In this document: positions 63,042 through 64,000 of the stretch, piece after piece
Numbering within the stretch: the stretch's first letter is position 1
Layout of the letters: each line of letters begins with the position of its first letter
Assembly (NCBI GenBank): GCA_017847835.1
Contig: JAGASH010000005.1
Coordinates: 248,001-312,000, forward strand
Length of the DNA: 64,000 nucleotides
DNA from: Oscillospiraceae bacterium
GTDB taxonomy: Bacteria > Bacillota > Clostridia > Oscillospirales > Ruminococcaceae
Direction: 5' to 3'
The notes under the pieces: generated by a model
What the model saw: the letters and a program-made list of their open reading frames with translations, nothing else
Database searches by the model: none
What the model was told of the DNA's origin: nothing
Position numbers and translations under genes: made by a program

Positions 63042-63069
63042 TCCCCGTCTTTTTGGCGGGGATTTTTTG
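63042..63069 (+). terminator. terminator after the VanY lipoprotein
   Basis: Stem TCCCCGTC / GGCGGGGA with TTTTT loop, followed by TTTTTT. Confidence 0.85.
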
Positions 63070-63101
63070 CAGGCTTTTTTGTACAAAAATGATAAAATAT
63101 A

Positions 63102-63130
63102 TTGACAATGTTGGAATTTTATTGTATAAT
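63102..63130 (+). promoter_or_regulatory. consensus sigma-A promoter of the partial gene
   Basis: Perfect TTGACA (63102-63107), 17-nt spacer, perfect TATAAT (63125-63130), 38 nt before the ATG. Confidence 0.82.
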
Positions 63131-63168
63131 AAATATGGAGTGTTTTAAAAAATACAAGGAGAAAAAAT

Positions 63169-64000
63169 ATGTCTGATTTGGTTAATGAAATGCTGGGTAA
63201 ATTCGCTGAGCTTGCTCAGGAAGAAAAAAATATTTCCGCTGAAATGGACAACGCGTTCAAGGAGTACAACGACTATTGCAGCTCCTCGGACTCGGATTTG
63301 AGCGAGAAGCTTCAGCACTATCGAAAAAAGATTGCAAAGGTCGAGGAACTGATGAACTATGCCCGCGACCACGCTCAGCCTCAGGACCTTGAAGAAGCGC
63401 AAATGCCGTTTGAAACATCGGAGGGCGCTCTTGAAAGTATCCGCCAGACAATTAAGCTTGACTCTCACAACGACCCGAATGCCGAGTCGCTTTACACAAA
63501 AGCGTCCGGTATGAAGCTGTTCTACGAGTCTGAAATCGAACGCACAAGACAGCTTATCGAAGGCAGCAAGGTTCAGGCAAAGCGTCAGTATGACAGCGAT
63601 GTCGCTGCGCTCGAAAAGCGCAAAATCCAGCACGAAGCCGATGAAAAGGCTTACATACAGTCCGAGGATTTCAAGCAGTACCTCAAATTGCTGTCGTTTG
63701 ACAAATCAGCGTTCAACAGTCAGGGTACTGTAAATCTCCTCGACAAAAGCTCTGTCAGCCTCGGTCAGCGCAGAGTTAAGCTCACCGTTCCTATGGAGGT
63801 TGAGCAGGAGCTCTCCGCGCTCTCAAAAGGAGAATACAACTCCGCTGCAAGAACAATCGGCGCACCTTTCGGCGTTTCCACGCTAAAAGGCAGCGTTCTT
63901 ATGCTCGATTTTGACGAGAGAAACAACGCTTATCTTCTCGGCGGTGTTCAGCGTCTGCTGCTCAATTTTATCAAATATTTCGGACAAGACCTCACTGATG
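63169..64000 (+). CDS. Large coiled-coil protein, N-terminal part (cut by window end)
   Basis: At least 277 residues, open to the window edge. ATG 63169 has AAGGAG upstream. The first 200 residues are highly charged and helical, with heptad-like patterns (for example about 115-185), so a coiled coil is likely. From about 210 a folded domain begins: GQRRVKLTVPMEVEQ, APFGVSTLKGSVLMLDFDE and YLLGGVQRLLLNFIKYFG. This resembles the region before the motor domain in some FtsK/SpoIIIE-type proteins of Clostridia, but no Walker motif is yet reached, so the assignment is open. No signal peptide. Confidence 0.75.
   Translation, partial: MSDLVNEMLGKFAELAQEEKNISAEMDNAFKEYNDYCSSSDSDLSEKLQHYRKKIAKVEELMNYARDHAQPQDLEEAQMPFETSEGALESIRQTIKLDSHNDPNAESLYTKASGMKLFYESEIERTRQLIEGSKVQAKRQYDSDVAALEKRKIQHEADEKAYIQSEDFKQYLKLLSFDKSAFNSQGTVNLLDKSSVSLGQRRVKLTVPMEVEQELSALSKGEYNSAARTIGAPFGVSTLKGSVLMLDFDERNNAYLLGGVQRLLLNFIKYFGQDLTD

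Noticed and set aside
1-64000. Mobile elements, prophage, CRISPR arrays, tRNA or rRNA genes, riboswitches
   Set aside because: I found no transposase, integrase, phage genes, direct-repeat arrays, tRNA cloverleaf in the gaps, T-box, or known riboswitch pattern; composition looks even across the window.

Overview
The window looks like a vertically inherited, housekeeping-rich chromosomal segment from an anaerobic, probably spore-forming low-GC Gram-positive of class Clostridia, most likely a Ruminococcaceae/Oscillospiraceae relative. This placement is inferred from gene content: spoVG, the rimP-nusA-ylxR-ylxQ-infB-rbfA block, lon-engB, a PPi-type phosphofructokinase, oxygen-sensitive class III ribonucleotide reductase, formate-THF ligase, strong AGGAGG ribosome-binding sites and many TTG/GTG starts. 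Promoters are sigma-A type with 17-nt spacers, often with an extended TRTGN element before the -10. I see no tRNA, rRNA, CRISPR array, insertion sequence or prophage. No stretch over 300 bases lacks a gene; the longest gap is the divergent promoter region 46918-47131.

Layout. 1-6 kb: dusB (-) diverges from a membrane acyltransferase gene, followed by lon, engB and a Na+/Ca2+ exchanger (+). 6.1-11.2 kb: PPi-phosphofructokinase (-), a small unassigned gene (+), a TetR regulator with a likely operator on its own promoter (-), and nrdD-nrdG (-) behind a promoter with two NrdR boxes. 11.3-22.9 kb (-): a long probable transcription unit, parE-like / zeta-like kinase / parC-like / esterase / fhs / tsaE / tsaB / rpiB / upp, with recQ after a weak terminator. 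22.9-28.0 kb (-): a Gld-type ABC exporter set (ATPase, permease, GldG-like, DUF4340) and a small conserved-looking protein. 28.1-37.8 kb (-): translation operon rimP-nusA-ylxR-ylxQ-infB-rbfA-nrnA-truB-ribF-gltX. 37.8-40.3 kb (-): rpmG-secE-nusG-rplK-rplA. 40.3-46.9 kb (-): an envelope-flavoured cluster (HAD phosphatase, DUF342/FapA-like protein, NlpC/P60-like protein without its catalytic residues, TIM-barrel protein, Cof-type HAD, CorC/HlyC protein, NfeD-like protein). 47-58.3 kb (+): secG-rnr-MetRS-like, then ddl-DUF1934-argS-yfhO-NUDIX. spoVG (-) converges on the NUDIX gene with a 13-bp overlap. 58.6-64 kb (+): murC-M20 dipeptidase, two related lipoproteins (the second fused to a VanY D,D-carboxypeptidase), and the start of a large coiled-coil protein cut by the window edge.

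How they work together: most genes serve translation and ribosome assembly (aminoacyl-tRNA synthetases, tRNA modification, initiation and elongation factors, ribosomal proteins), protein export (SecE, SecG), nucleotide and one-carbon metabolism, and cell-wall assembly (Ddl, MurC, VanY-like, YfhO-like). I found no convincing undescribed multi-gene defence or mobile system. The items most worth a second look are the catalytically dead NlpC/P60 protein, the MetRS-like protein whose KMSKS loop reads K-A-S-S-S, the zeta-like kinase placed between the two subunits of a divergent type IIA topoisomerase, the duplicated lipoprotein domain fused to VanY, and the rpmG promoter embedded in a terminator.
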